From the NCBI GenBank assembly GCA_023456995.1, contig JAEWNU010000277.1, forward strand, positions 1 to 5,386: DNA of 5,386 nt, read 5' to 3'. How positions within the stretch are numbered: position 1 is the first letter of the stretch; every line of letters starts with the position of its first letter. Shown here one piece after another: positions 1-5,386 of this stretch. This DNA is from Bacillota bacterium. Lineage in GTDB: Bacteria > Bacillota > Clostridia > Oscillospirales > Ruminococcaceae. A program made the translations under genes and the position numbers. Under the pieces are notes generated by a model. The model worked only from the letters and a program-made list of their open reading frames with translations. It made no database searches and was not told the origin of the DNA.

Positions 1-1124
1 CGGGTGGCTAGCAGCGTGGCGTAACGGTTGCGGAAGGCTTCAAAATCACCTGTATCAAGCGCTGCACGGATTTTTTCCATCAACGTATTGTAAAAATAGA
101 GGTTGTGCTGCACCGCCAGACGCATGCCCAGCATCTCGTTTGCTTTGAGAAGATGCCGCAGATAAGCGCGAGAGTAGTGCTGACAGGCAGGGCATCCACA
201 CTGAGAATCCACAGGACTGCTGTCATTCTGATATTTGGCATTATTGATGTTAATAATTCCGCTCCAAGTGAACAAATGTCCATGGCGCGCATTTCGGCTG
301 GGCATGACGCAGTCAAACAGATCAACACCCCGCCAGACCGCCTCAATAATATTTGCCGGTGTACCAACACCCATCAGGTAGCGAATTTTATCTTTAGGCA
401 TGAACGGCTCAACCTGTTCGATGATGTGATACATCACCCCGGTCTCCTCCCCAACCGCCAAACCGCCTATGGCATAACCATCAAGATCAAGCGTGGCAAT
501 ATCCTTCATGTGCTGGATGCGCAGATCGTCAAAGGTAGCGCCCTGATTGATGCCAAACAGCATTTGGTGGGGATTTAAAGTGCCCGGTAAGGCGTTTAAG
601 CGCGACATTTCGGCCTTGCAGCGCTCCAACCAGCGTGTGGTGCGCCCAATTGAGCGCTTAGCATAGTCATATTCTGCTGGGTTCGAGACACATTCATCAA
701 ATGCCATGGCGATGGTGGAACCCAAATTTGACTGAATACGCATGCTTTCTTCCGGCCCCATGAAGATGCGCTTGCCGTCCACATGGGATTGGAACGTGAC
801 GCCTTCTTCCTTTATTGTGCGCAATGATGCAAGCGAAAACACCTGAAAACCACCGGAATCGGTTAGAGTTGGGCCGCGCCAGCCGGTAAATCCCTTTAGG
901 CCGCCCTGGTCGCGAACAATATGATCACCGGGTCTTACATGCAGGTGATAGGTATTACACAGCATAATCTGGCATTTCAAATCAACGAGGTCATGTGCTG
1001 AAATACCGCCTTTGATTGCAGCGGCGGTCGCCACGTTCATAAATGCGGGGGTCTGAAACGTGCCGTCAACCGTAGTAAATTCTGCGCGGCGCGCCCTGCC
1101 CTCTTGCTTTAATAAATGATACAT
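1..1124 (-). CDS. tgt: tRNA-guanine(34) transglycosylase, bacterial type (3' end cut by window edge)
   Basis: Tgt exchanges guanine-34 in the anticodon of GUN-type tRNAs (Asp, Asn, His, Tyr) for preQ1, a step of queuosine synthesis in the cytoplasm. My translation gives 374 codons without a stop; the family is usually about 370-390 residues, so only a short tail should be missing. Visible motifs are TDSGGFQVFSL with the active-site Asp at residue 89, FDEC with Asp143, GINQG with Gln194, YAIGGLAVGE near 217-226, and FDCVMPSR with the nucleophile Asp271. The zinc site is complete: Cys309, Cys311, Cys314 and His340. The chosen ATG (1122-1124) follows an AGGGGG ribosome site at 1130-1135 with 5-base spacing, and the N-terminus aligns with the family. 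It lies 12 bases after queA and is probably co-transcribed with it. GINQGA and PSRNARHG depart slightly from the common GIVQGG and PTRxARxG forms. Confidence 0.96.
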   Translation of the reverse strand, partial: MYHLLKQEGRARRAEFTTVDGTFQTPAFMNVATAAAIKGGISAHDLVDLKCQIMLCNTYHLHVRPGDHIVRDQGGLKGFTGWRGPTLTDSGGFQVFSLASLRTIKEEGVTFQSHVDGKRIFMGPEESMRIQSNLGSTIAMAFDECVSNPAEYDYAKRSIGRTTRWLERCKAEMSRLNALPGTLNPHQMLFGINQGATFDDLRIQHMKDIATLDLDGYAIGGLAVGEETGVMYHIIEQVEPFMPKDKIRYLMGVGTPANIIEAVWRGVDLFDCVMPSRNARHGHLFTWSGIININNAKYQNDSSPVDSQCGCPACQHYSRAYLRHLLKANEMLGMRLAVQHNLYFYNTLMEKIRAALDTGDFEAFRNRYATLLAT

Positions 1125-1136
1125 AATGTCCCCCTG

Positions 1137-2174
1137 TTATTCGATATCGGCGATAAAACAAGCGTCGCCAAAAGAGAAAAATCGGTATTTCTGCGCGACG
1201 GCCTCGTTATATGCCGCAAGCACATGTTCACGCCCTGCGAAGGCTGAGACCAGCATAATCAGCGTGCTTTCCGGCAGATGAAAGTTGGTGATCAAACCGT
1301 CAATAACAGTAAACTTCTCGCCGGGGTAAAGGAATATCTCAGTGTAACCTTCATATGCCTTTAGGGGTAAGCCCATCTGACCCACCGCCTCAAGCGTACG
1401 GCAGCTTGTGGTACCTACGGCGATGACTCGTCCACCGTTTTGTTTAGTTTCGTTGACTAAATCAGCTGTTTGCTGAGGCAAGAAAATATGTTCTGAGTGC
1501 ATCTTGTGGTCGCTAATATCATCTTCCTTGACAGGGCGGAAGGTACCCAAGCCAACATGCAGCGTGACAAACGCGGTTTTAATGCCCATGGTGCGCAGGT
1601 CGTCCAGCATTTGCTCAGTAAAATGCAATCCTGCTGTGGGGGCTGCGGCCGAACCGAGCTCTTTAGAATAGACTGTCTGGTAACGTTCAGGATCGTCGAG
1701 CTTTTCGGTGATATAAGGCGACAGCGGCATTTGACCTATTTGCTCCAAGTTTGAATAAAAGTTACCGCTATTATAAGAAAAGCGAACCAGGCGGTTGCCG
1801 CCGTCTAAAATCTCCAGCACCTCTGCATATAACAGTCCTTCGCCAAAGATAAATTTTGCGCCCGGCTTGGCGCGCTTTCCCGGGCGAACCAACACCTCCC
1901 ACTCGTCTTGACGCTTTTGTTCAAGCAGCAGAAACTCCATGGGGCTGCCAGTTTTTTCTGAAACACCAAGAATTCGCGCCGGCAGAACACGTGAATCATT
2001 TAAAACCAGTAGATCTCCTGGTTTTAGCAACGTGTAAAGGTCGGTGAACATCCGATGCCCTACAGTGCCGCTCTTTCTATCAAGTGTTAACAGCCTGGAT
2101 GCGTTTCGCGGTTCAATGGGTGTCTGTGCAATCAATTCCTTGGGAAGCGCAAAAAAGAAGTCAGATTTTAGCAT
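1137..2174 (-). CDS. queA: S-adenosylmethionine:tRNA ribosyltransferase-isomerase
   Basis: QueA transfers and isomerises the ribosyl part of S-adenosylmethionine onto preQ1 already inserted in tRNA, giving epoxyqueuosine-34. The 345-residue length is normal for the family. The N-terminus ([16 protein letters not shown], residues 4-19) and the block RVLPARILG (62-70) are typical. Signature blocks follow in order: APTAGLHFT (178-186), [10 protein letters not shown] (206-215), MHSE (225-228), [11 protein letters not shown] (253-263), [10 protein letters not shown] (296-305) and the C-terminal [10 protein letters not shown]. The ATG at 2172-2174 is supported by an AGGAG site (complement of 2180-2184) five bases upstream. 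The gene is first in a queA-tgt unit and diverges from the lysine operon; a candidate promoter lies in the shared intergenic region. No truncation or missing motif is seen. Confidence 0.98.
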   Translation of the reverse strand: MLKSDFFFALPKELIAQTPIEPRNASRLLTLDRKSGTVGHRMFTDLYTLLKPGDLLVLNDSRVLPARILGVSEKTGSPMEFLLLEQKRQDEWEVLVRPGKRAKPGAKFIFGEGLLYAEVLEILDGGNRLVRFSYNSGNFYSNLEQIGQMPLSPYITEKLDDPERYQTVYSKELGSAAAPTAGLHFTEQMLDDLRTMGIKTAFVTLHVGLGTFRPVKEDDISDHKMHSEHIFLPQQTADLVNETKQNGGRVIAVGTTSCRTLEAVGQMGLPLKAYEGYTEIFLYPGEKFTVIDGLITNFHLPESTLIMLVSAFAGREHVLAAYNEAVAQKYRFFSFGDACFIADIE

Positions 2175-2206
2175 AGATTCTCCTAAAAAATATATTTAAA
2201 AAATAT

Positions 2207-2238
2207 TTGACAATTTTTATAATGAATGCTACTATAAT
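2207..2238 (+). promoter_or_regulatory. sigma-A promoter of the riboswitch-asd-dapA-dapB transcript
   Basis: A perfect TTGACA -35 box lies at 2207-2212. Seventeen bases later comes TACTAT (2230-2235), preceded by TG at 2227-2228 in the extended -10 position. A consensus TATAAT overlaps it at 2233-2238, but it would need a 20-base spacer. With the 17-base arrangement, transcription starts near 2242, just before the first helix of the lysine aptamer. That is the spacing expected of a riboswitch leader. Confidence 0.75.
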
Positions 2239-2244
2239 GGACAA
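2216..2244 (-). promoter_or_regulatory. candidate sigma-A promoter for queA-tgt
   Basis: Read on the minus strand, TTGTCC (plus positions 2239-2244) serves as a -35 box and TATAAA (2216-2221) as a -10 box, with a 17-base spacer (2222-2238). The -35 matches the consensus at four of six bases. Transcription would start near 2209, leaving a queA leader of about 35 bases that ends in the AGGAG site. The promoter occupies the same DNA as the plus-strand lysine operon promoter. The region is AT-rich, so a chance match is possible. Confidence 0.45.
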
Positions 2245-2247
2245 TAA

Positions 2248-2415
2248 AGATAGAGGCGCGTTTTTCATCAGTAATACTTCGGCAAGATCGCCAGATCGCT
2301 TGGAGCCGTTATGAAAGGGAAAAACGCCGAAGGAAACGGTACGGCAGCCGTTGATCCTGGGGGTACGTTTAACAGACGTGCGACTGTCACCACTGCAAAT
2401 GGTGAAGAGCTATCG
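2248..2415 (+). promoter_or_regulatory. lysine riboswitch aptamer (L-box)
   Basis: The segment carries the conserved L-box blocks in order: GATAGAGGCGCG at its start, AGTA at 2270-2273, GAAAGGGAAAAACGCCGAAG around 2313-2332, GACTGTCA near 2382-2389 and GAGCTATC at its end. Helices can be drawn by hand. P1 pairs 2249-2253 with 2410-2414. P2 pairs 2255-2258 with 2325-2328. P3 pairs AACGG 2335-2339 with CCGTT 2348-2352. P4 pairs 2363-2368 with 2376-2381. P5 pairs TCACCA 2387-2392 with TGGTGA 2400-2405. Known members bind lysine at the five-helix junction. The position ahead of three lysine/diaminopimelate genes and before a terminator fits feedback repression by lysine. Short open frames across it (for example 2311-2529) are not credible genes. 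Confidence 0.95.
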
Positions 2416-2486
2416 ACTTTTAGGCATGCATTGGGAGTAGTGCATGTTTTAAGCGTCAATATCTCTATTATATTGCAGTGGATGCC
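2406..2486 (+). promoter_or_regulatory. riboswitch expression platform with competing helices
   Basis: Three pairings compete here. Hairpin A joins 2422-2430 to 2441-2449 (nine pairs including two G-U, ten-base loop). Helix B joins 2423-2433 to 2476-2486 (ten of eleven positions paired, including one G-U); it would take the 5' arm of the terminator and so act as antiterminator. Helix C joins 2406-2421 to 2451-2466 with three mismatches; it captures the 3' strand of aptamer helix P1 and stacks on hairpin A. B excludes both A and the terminator, while C excludes P1. A simple model is that lysine-stabilised P1 favours A plus the terminator, and lysine-free RNA favours B. The pairings are visible in the sequence, but the order of switching is inferred. 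Confidence 0.55.
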
Positions 2487-2510
2487 GGTTTTCAACCGGT
2501 ATTTTTATTT
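2482..2510 (+). terminator. Rho-independent terminator of the lysine riboswitch
   Basis: ATGCCGGTT (2482-2490) pairs with AACCGGTAT (2494-2502) across a very short TTC loop; eight pairs are Watson-Crick and one is G-U. A TTTTT-A-TTT tract follows (2502-2510). It lies about 70 bases after the aptamer and 125 bases before asd, so it acts as a leader attenuator rather than a gene-end terminator. Its 5' arm can also pair with 2423-2427 as part of the proposed antiterminator. Confidence 0.88.
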
Positions 2511-2533
2511 ATACGGCGAAGTGAGATAAAATA

Positions 2534-2605
2534 CTAATATTTGAATATCTTAATGAAAAAAAGAGGATTTATCTTCTGTTTTTGTTTCATATTACCAAAT
2601 ATTAG
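2534..2605 (+). repeat. long imperfect inverted repeat / leader hairpin of unknown role
   Basis: CTAATATTTG (2534-2543) is the exact reverse complement of CAAATATTAG (2596-2605). Inside it, AATAT (2544-2548) pairs with ATATT (2589-2593), leaving a two-base bulge. GAAA (2555-2558) then pairs with TTTC (2585-2588), and AGAGGA (2562-2567) pairs with TCTTCT (2572-2577) around a TTTA loop. The folded leader would be a 72-base AT-rich stem between the attenuator and the asd ribosome site (2620-2624). It has no G+C-rich stem plus T-tract of terminator type. Candidate roles are RNA stability, processing or translational control. The repeat is directly visible; its function is not. Confidence 0.6.
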
Positions 2606-2634
2606 GCGAGGAACATTATGGAGGTGCTTTTATT

Positions 2635-3714
2635 ATGAAACAGTACAACGTAGGTGTAATTGGTGCAACAGGTATGGTGGGTCAACGTTTTTTGACGCTC
2701 CTGGATAACCATCCGTGGTTTAAGGTGACGGCGATTGCCGCTTCTGCCCGTTCTGCGGGTAAAAAATATACGGATGCTGTAAACGACCGCTGGGCGCTCA
2801 ATGTTCCAATGCCGGAATATTGCAAGGACATGATCGTCATGGATGCCGAAGCAGATGTCGAAAAGATCGTCGCACTCGTCGATTTTGTTTTTTGTGCCGT
2901 CGATATGAAAAAGGAAGAAATCCGCGCACTTGAAGAGCGCTATGCCAAGGCGGAATGCCCTGTCATGTCTAATAACTCCGCGCATCGCTGGACGCCCGAT
3001 GTTCCGATGATCGTACCGGAAATCAACCCCGAGCATGTCGAAGTCGTAAAAGCGCAGAGAGCGCGTCTTGGCACCAAGCGTGGTTTTATCTCGGTAAAAT
3101 CAAACTGCTCGTTGCAATCCTATGTACCCGCCCTCTTTCCCCTGCGCGAATTTGGCATTGAAAACGTTCTGGTCTGTACCTTCCAAGCGATTTCTGGCGC
3201 AGGTAAAAACTTTGACCGCTGGCCTGAAATGGTGGATAACGTCATCCCCTATATCGGCGGCGAGGAAGAAAAAAGTGAAAAAGAGCCGCTCAAATTGTTC
3301 GGTAAGGTTGAGGGCGACCAGATTGTGAACGCTGAAGGTCCCGCCATCACGGCGCAATGTCTGCGCGTTGCCGCTAGCGATGGTCATATGGCCGCAGTAT
3401 TTGTGAGCTTTAAGAATAAGCCCTCTATGGAAGAAATCAAAGCGCGCTGGGAAGCTTTTAAGGGTGAACCGCAGGAGCTGGAACTTCCCTTGGCACCCAA
3501 GCAGTTTTTACACTATTTTGAAGAGAACGATCGTCCCCAGACACGCCTTGACCGCAATATTGAAAAAGGTATGGCAGTTTCTATCGGACGGTTGCGTCCT
3601 GATACCCAGTATGACTATAAGTTTGTCTGCCTTTCACACAACACGCTGCGCGGTGCCGCTGGCGGCGCGGTATTAATGGCCGAATTATATGCTGCAAAGG
3701 GCTTTTTTGACTAA
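2635..3714 (+). CDS. asd: aspartate-semialdehyde dehydrogenase, archaeal/fungal-type family
   Basis: Asd reduces L-aspartyl-4-phosphate with NADPH to L-aspartate-4-semialdehyde, the branch point to lysine/diaminopimelate, threonine and methionine. The 359-residue product starts with a nucleotide-binding loop GATGMVG (10-16). The catalytic Cys is Cys158 in KSNCS. Gln184 in TFQAISGAG, and Arg244 with His251 seven residues later in RVAASDGH, match the substrate-binding and acid/base residues of the enzyme family. The blocks GATGMVGQRFLTLLDNHP, NVIPYIGGEEEK (202-213), RPQTRLDR (300-307) and NTLRGAAGG (336-344) resemble the yeast and archaeal enzymes more than the usual Bacillus form. NCSL replaces the common NCST after the catalytic Cys. 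The start is fixed by GGAGGTG at 2620-2626, eight bases upstream. The gene is first in the operon, behind a lysine riboswitch; dapA begins 41 bases after its stop. Confidence 0.95.
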   Translation: MKQYNVGVIGATGMVGQRFLTLLDNHPWFKVTAIAASARSAGKKYTDAVNDRWALNVPMPEYCKDMIVMDAEADVEKIVALVDFVFCAVDMKKEEIRALEERYAKAECPVMSNNSAHRWTPDVPMIVPEINPEHVEVVKAQRARLGTKRGFISVKSNCSLQSYVPALFPLREFGIENVLVCTFQAISGAGKNFDRWPEMVDNVIPYIGGEEEKSEKEPLKLFGKVEGDQIVNAEGPAITAQCLRVAASDGHMAAVFVSFKNKPSMEEIKARWEAFKGEPQELELPLAPKQFLHYFEENDRPQTRLDRNIEKGMAVSIGRLRPDTQYDYKFVCLSHNTLRGAAGGAVLMAELYAAKGFFD

Positions 3715-3755
3715 GTTGTAGACAATTGAATTAATGCAGTAAGGAGCAATTAGTT

Positions 3756-4649
3756 ATGAAAAGAGAAATTTTCCGCGGCGCAGGCTGCGCTATTGCCACC
3801 CCAATGTTTGAAGACGGCAGCATCAATTACAAAGAGCTAGCCAGACTGATAAATTTTCAGATAGATAATAGTACCGACGCCATCATTATCTGTGGAACCA
3901 CTGGCGAATCTTCCACCCTGACCGATGACGAACACACCGAATGCATCCGTTTTGCTGTTGAGACTGTAAACCACCGCGTACCGGTCATTGCGGGGGCGGG
4001 CAGCAACGACACTGCTTATGCCATATGGTTGAGCAAAGAAGCCAAGCAAGTAGGCGTTGATGCCCTGCTGCATGTTTCGCCGTATTATAACAAAGCCTCT
4101 CAGACCGGTCTTATTCGTCATTATAATGCTATTGCCGACGCTACTGATCTGCCTATTATCGTTTATAGCGTGCCCAGCCGTACCGGTGTAACTTTCAAGC
4201 CCACCACCTATGCCGAGCTTGCAAAGCATCCGAATATTGTGGCGCTTAAAGAAGCCAGCGGAGACATCTCAGCCGTGGCGCACACCCGTGCACTGTGCGG
4301 CGATAACCTTGACATCTATTCTGGTAATGATGATCAGATTGTTCCCCTTATGTCGCTGGAGAGCAAGGGTGTTATCTCGGTGCTGTCGAACATCTGCCCG
4401 AGAGAAACGCACGACATTTGCCAGCTTTATTTTGATGGTAAGGTCAAAGAAAGCGCTGATCTTCAAATCGCCTATATTGAGCTCATTGCTGCGCTCTTTT
4501 CGGATGTTAACCCCATCCCGGTGAAGCAGGCGCTAAACTTTATGGGCTTTGCTGCGGGACCCTGCCGTCTGCCGTTGGATGAAATGTCGCCTGCTGCTAA
4601 GCAGCATCTGCGTGATGTCATGGCAAAATATCATCTGATTAACGCATAA
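3756..4649 (+). CDS. dapA: 4-hydroxy-tetrahydrodipicolinate synthase
   Basis: DapA condenses aspartate semialdehyde with pyruvate through a Schiff base, giving 4-hydroxy-tetrahydrodipicolinate, the first committed step to lysine and diaminopimelate. The 297-residue length is normal for this cytoplasmic TIM-barrel lyase. The proton-relay Thr is in GTTGESSTL (Thr48-Thr49), and SPYYNK holds Tyr110-Tyr111. Tyr137 and Arg142 lie in VYSVPSRTG, and the Schiff-base lysine is Lys165 in IVALKEASGD. YSGND (188-192) and ISVLSN (207-212) are further barrel signatures. The usual YNVPSRTG reads YSVPSRTG here, a small change beside the catalytic Tyr. The ATG is preceded by AAGGAG (3741-3746) with nine bases between. 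The gap after asd (41 bases) has no terminator, and dapB begins 11 bases after the stop, so all three are probably one transcript under the lysine riboswitch. Confidence 0.98.
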   Translation: MKREIFRGAGCAIATPMFEDGSINYKELARLINFQIDNSTDAIIICGTTGESSTLTDDEHTECIRFAVETVNHRVPVIAGAGSNDTAYAIWLSKEAKQVGVDALLHVSPYYNKASQTGLIRHYNAIADATDLPIIVYSVPSRTGVTFKPTTYAELAKHPNIVALKEASGDISAVAHTRALCGDNLDIYSGNDDQIVPLMSLESKGVISVLSNICPRETHDICQLYFDGKVKESADLQIAYIELIAALFSDVNPIPVKQALNFMGFAAGPCRLPLDEMSPAAKQHLRDVMAKYHLINA

Positions 4650-4660
4650 AGGAGACCCTC

Positions 4661-5386
4661 ATGAACATTATTATTTCTGGTGCTCTCGGCGCGATGGGCC
4701 GTGCGGTGGGCGCTGCCGCCGCCACATTGGACATTACCGTAGTGGCAGGCGTAGACCGCGAAGCCAGCAGTGCACTTGCCTACCCCGTTTATGCAGGCTT
4801 TGAAAACGCGCCCGTTTTTGCCGATGTAATCGTAGATTTCTCTCACCCCTCTACCCTGCCTAATCTGTTGGCTTTTGCAAAGACTCATCAAATTCCAGCG
4901 GTTATCGCAACCACCGGAATGAGCGAGGATGACATTGCCATGATTCATGAGGCAGCAAAAAGCGTACCGATTTTCTTCACCTTTAATATGTCGCTTGGCG
5001 TCAATTTGCTCTGTGAACTGGCCAGATATGCCGCCGGTGTGCTGGGAAAAGGCTACGATGTCGAAATTATTGAAAAACACCACAATAAAAAGATTGATGC
5101 GCCCTCAGGCACCGCTATCATGATAGCGAACGCCATCACGGAGACGCTCCCCTATGAGCCAGAGCTGGTTTATGACCGTCACGCGGTGAGGAAGCGCCGA
5201 GAGCCTAACGAAATCGGTATGCATGCTGTTCGAGGTGGCACAATTGTAGGTGAACACGAGATTTTGTTTTGTGGGCTGGATGAAGTTATCACGCTTTCAC
5301 ATTCTGCAAGCTCCAAGAATGTCTTTGCCATTGGCGCACTTAAGGCCGCTACGTTTATGGCTGCTGGCAAAGAGCCAGGATTATAT
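4661..5386 (+). CDS. dapB: 4-hydroxy-tetrahydrodipicolinate reductase (3' end cut by window edge)
   Basis: DapB reduces hydroxy-tetrahydrodipicolinate with NAD(P)H to tetrahydrodipicolinate. My translation gives 242 codons open to the last base of the window. Related proteins are about 250-273 residues, so a short C-terminal tail is missing. The N-terminal Rossmann loop is GALGAMGR (7-14), followed by GVDR with Asp32 where the family discriminates cofactors, DFSHPST (59-65) and ATTGMS (83-88). The catalytic block EIIEKHHNKKIDAPSGTA (135-152) has His140, His141 and Lys144 in the places of E. coli His159, His160 and Lys163. VGEHEILF (196-203) and HSASSKNVFAIGALKAA (214-230) complete the C-terminal domain. 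The N-terminal domain is some 30 residues shorter than in E. coli. AAAGGAG (4648-4654) overlaps the dapA stop and lies six bases before the ATG, suggesting translational coupling. Confidence 0.97.
   Translation, partial: MNIIISGALGAMGRAVGAAAATLDITVVAGVDREASSALAYPVYAGFENAPVFADVIVDFSHPSTLPNLLAFAKTHQIPAVIATTGMSEDDIAMIHEAAKSVPIFFTFNMSLGVNLLCELARYAAGVLGKGYDVEIIEKHHNKKIDAPSGTAIMIANAITETLPYEPELVYDRHAVRKRREPNEIGMHAVRGGTIVGEHEILFCGLDEVITLSHSASSKNVFAIGALKAATFMAAGKEPGLY

Noticed and set aside
105..578. 157-codon open frame on the plus strand
   Set aside because: It lies fully opposite tgt, whose frame shows all family motifs; no ribosome site or recognisable domain supports the plus-strand frame.
2422..2450. 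Hairpin followed by TTTT as a second terminator
   Set aside because: The stem is closed by two G-U pairs at its base and is followed by only four T before mixed sequence; it is better explained as part of the riboswitch switching structure.
2268..2495. 75-codon minus-strand open frame in the intergenic region
   Set aside because: It is antisense to the riboswitch with no ribosome site or protein signature.
2311..2529. 72-codon plus-strand open frame after the aptamer start
   Set aside because: It runs through the conserved lysine aptamer and terminator, so its apparent conservation is RNA structure, and it has no good ribosome site.
2504..2532. Possible riboswitch-independent promoter (TTTATT, 17 bases, TAAAAT)
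   Set aside because: The -35 box is weak and overlaps the terminator T-tract in AT-rich DNA; too little support to annotate.
2618..2620. ATG just upstream of the asd start
   Set aside because: It is out of frame with asd (17 bases apart) and overlaps the ribosome binding site.
2602..3036. 144-codon minus-strand open frame over the asd start
   Set aside because: It is a shadow of asd; the plus-strand frame carries the nucleotide-binding motif and a strong ribosome site.
3715..3755. Possible terminator or promoter between asd and dapA
   Set aside because: Only a short CAATTG palindrome and the dapA ribosome site are visible; there is no stem with a T-tract and no convincing -35/-10 pair.
4631..5083. 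150-codon minus-strand open frame over dapB
   Set aside because: The plus-strand frame gives a full DapB catalytic block; the antisense frame has no signature.

Overview
The window holds two divergent gene pairs or operons separated by a 460-base regulatory intergenic region. It looks like chromosomal DNA from a Gram-positive anaerobe of the class Clostridia, possibly the Oscillospiraceae/Ruminococcaceae side. That placement is an inference. It rests on purine-rich Shine-Dalgarno sites before every gene, an AT-rich intergenic region beside coding DNA of intermediate G+C, an L-box (lysine) riboswitch with an intrinsic terminator, the gene order asd-dapA-dapB, and an archaeal/fungal-type Asd.

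Minus strand (positions 1-2174): queA is followed after 12 bases by tgt, which runs off the left edge. These are the last two dedicated steps that put queuosine precursors into tRNA: Tgt swaps guanine-34 for preQ1, then QueA converts it to epoxyqueuosine. Both proteins carry their catalytic or signature motifs and appear intact, apart from the last few residues of Tgt.

Intergenic region (2175-2634): two promoters appear to be interleaved on opposite strands, one for queA and one for the lysine operon. The plus-strand transcript starts almost directly at a lysine riboswitch aptamer (about 2248-2414). An expression platform follows, with competing hairpins and a Rho-independent terminator (2482-2510). 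A further AT-rich leader carries a long imperfect hairpin (2534-2605) of unknown role before the asd ribosome binding site.

Plus strand (2635 to the right edge): asd, dapA and dapB are tightly spaced and face the same way. Together they take aspartyl-phosphate to aspartate semialdehyde, then to hydroxy-tetrahydrodipicolinate, then to tetrahydrodipicolinate, supplying lysine and meso-diaminopimelate for cell wall. High lysine should stop transcription before asd. dapB lacks only its C-terminal tail, which is beyond the window.

I found no mobile element, CRISPR array, tRNA/rRNA or wholly unknown gene. The most open questions are the structure at 2534-2605, the switching mechanism of the riboswitch and the overlapping divergent promoters. 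I do not see convincing evidence of an undescribed biological system.
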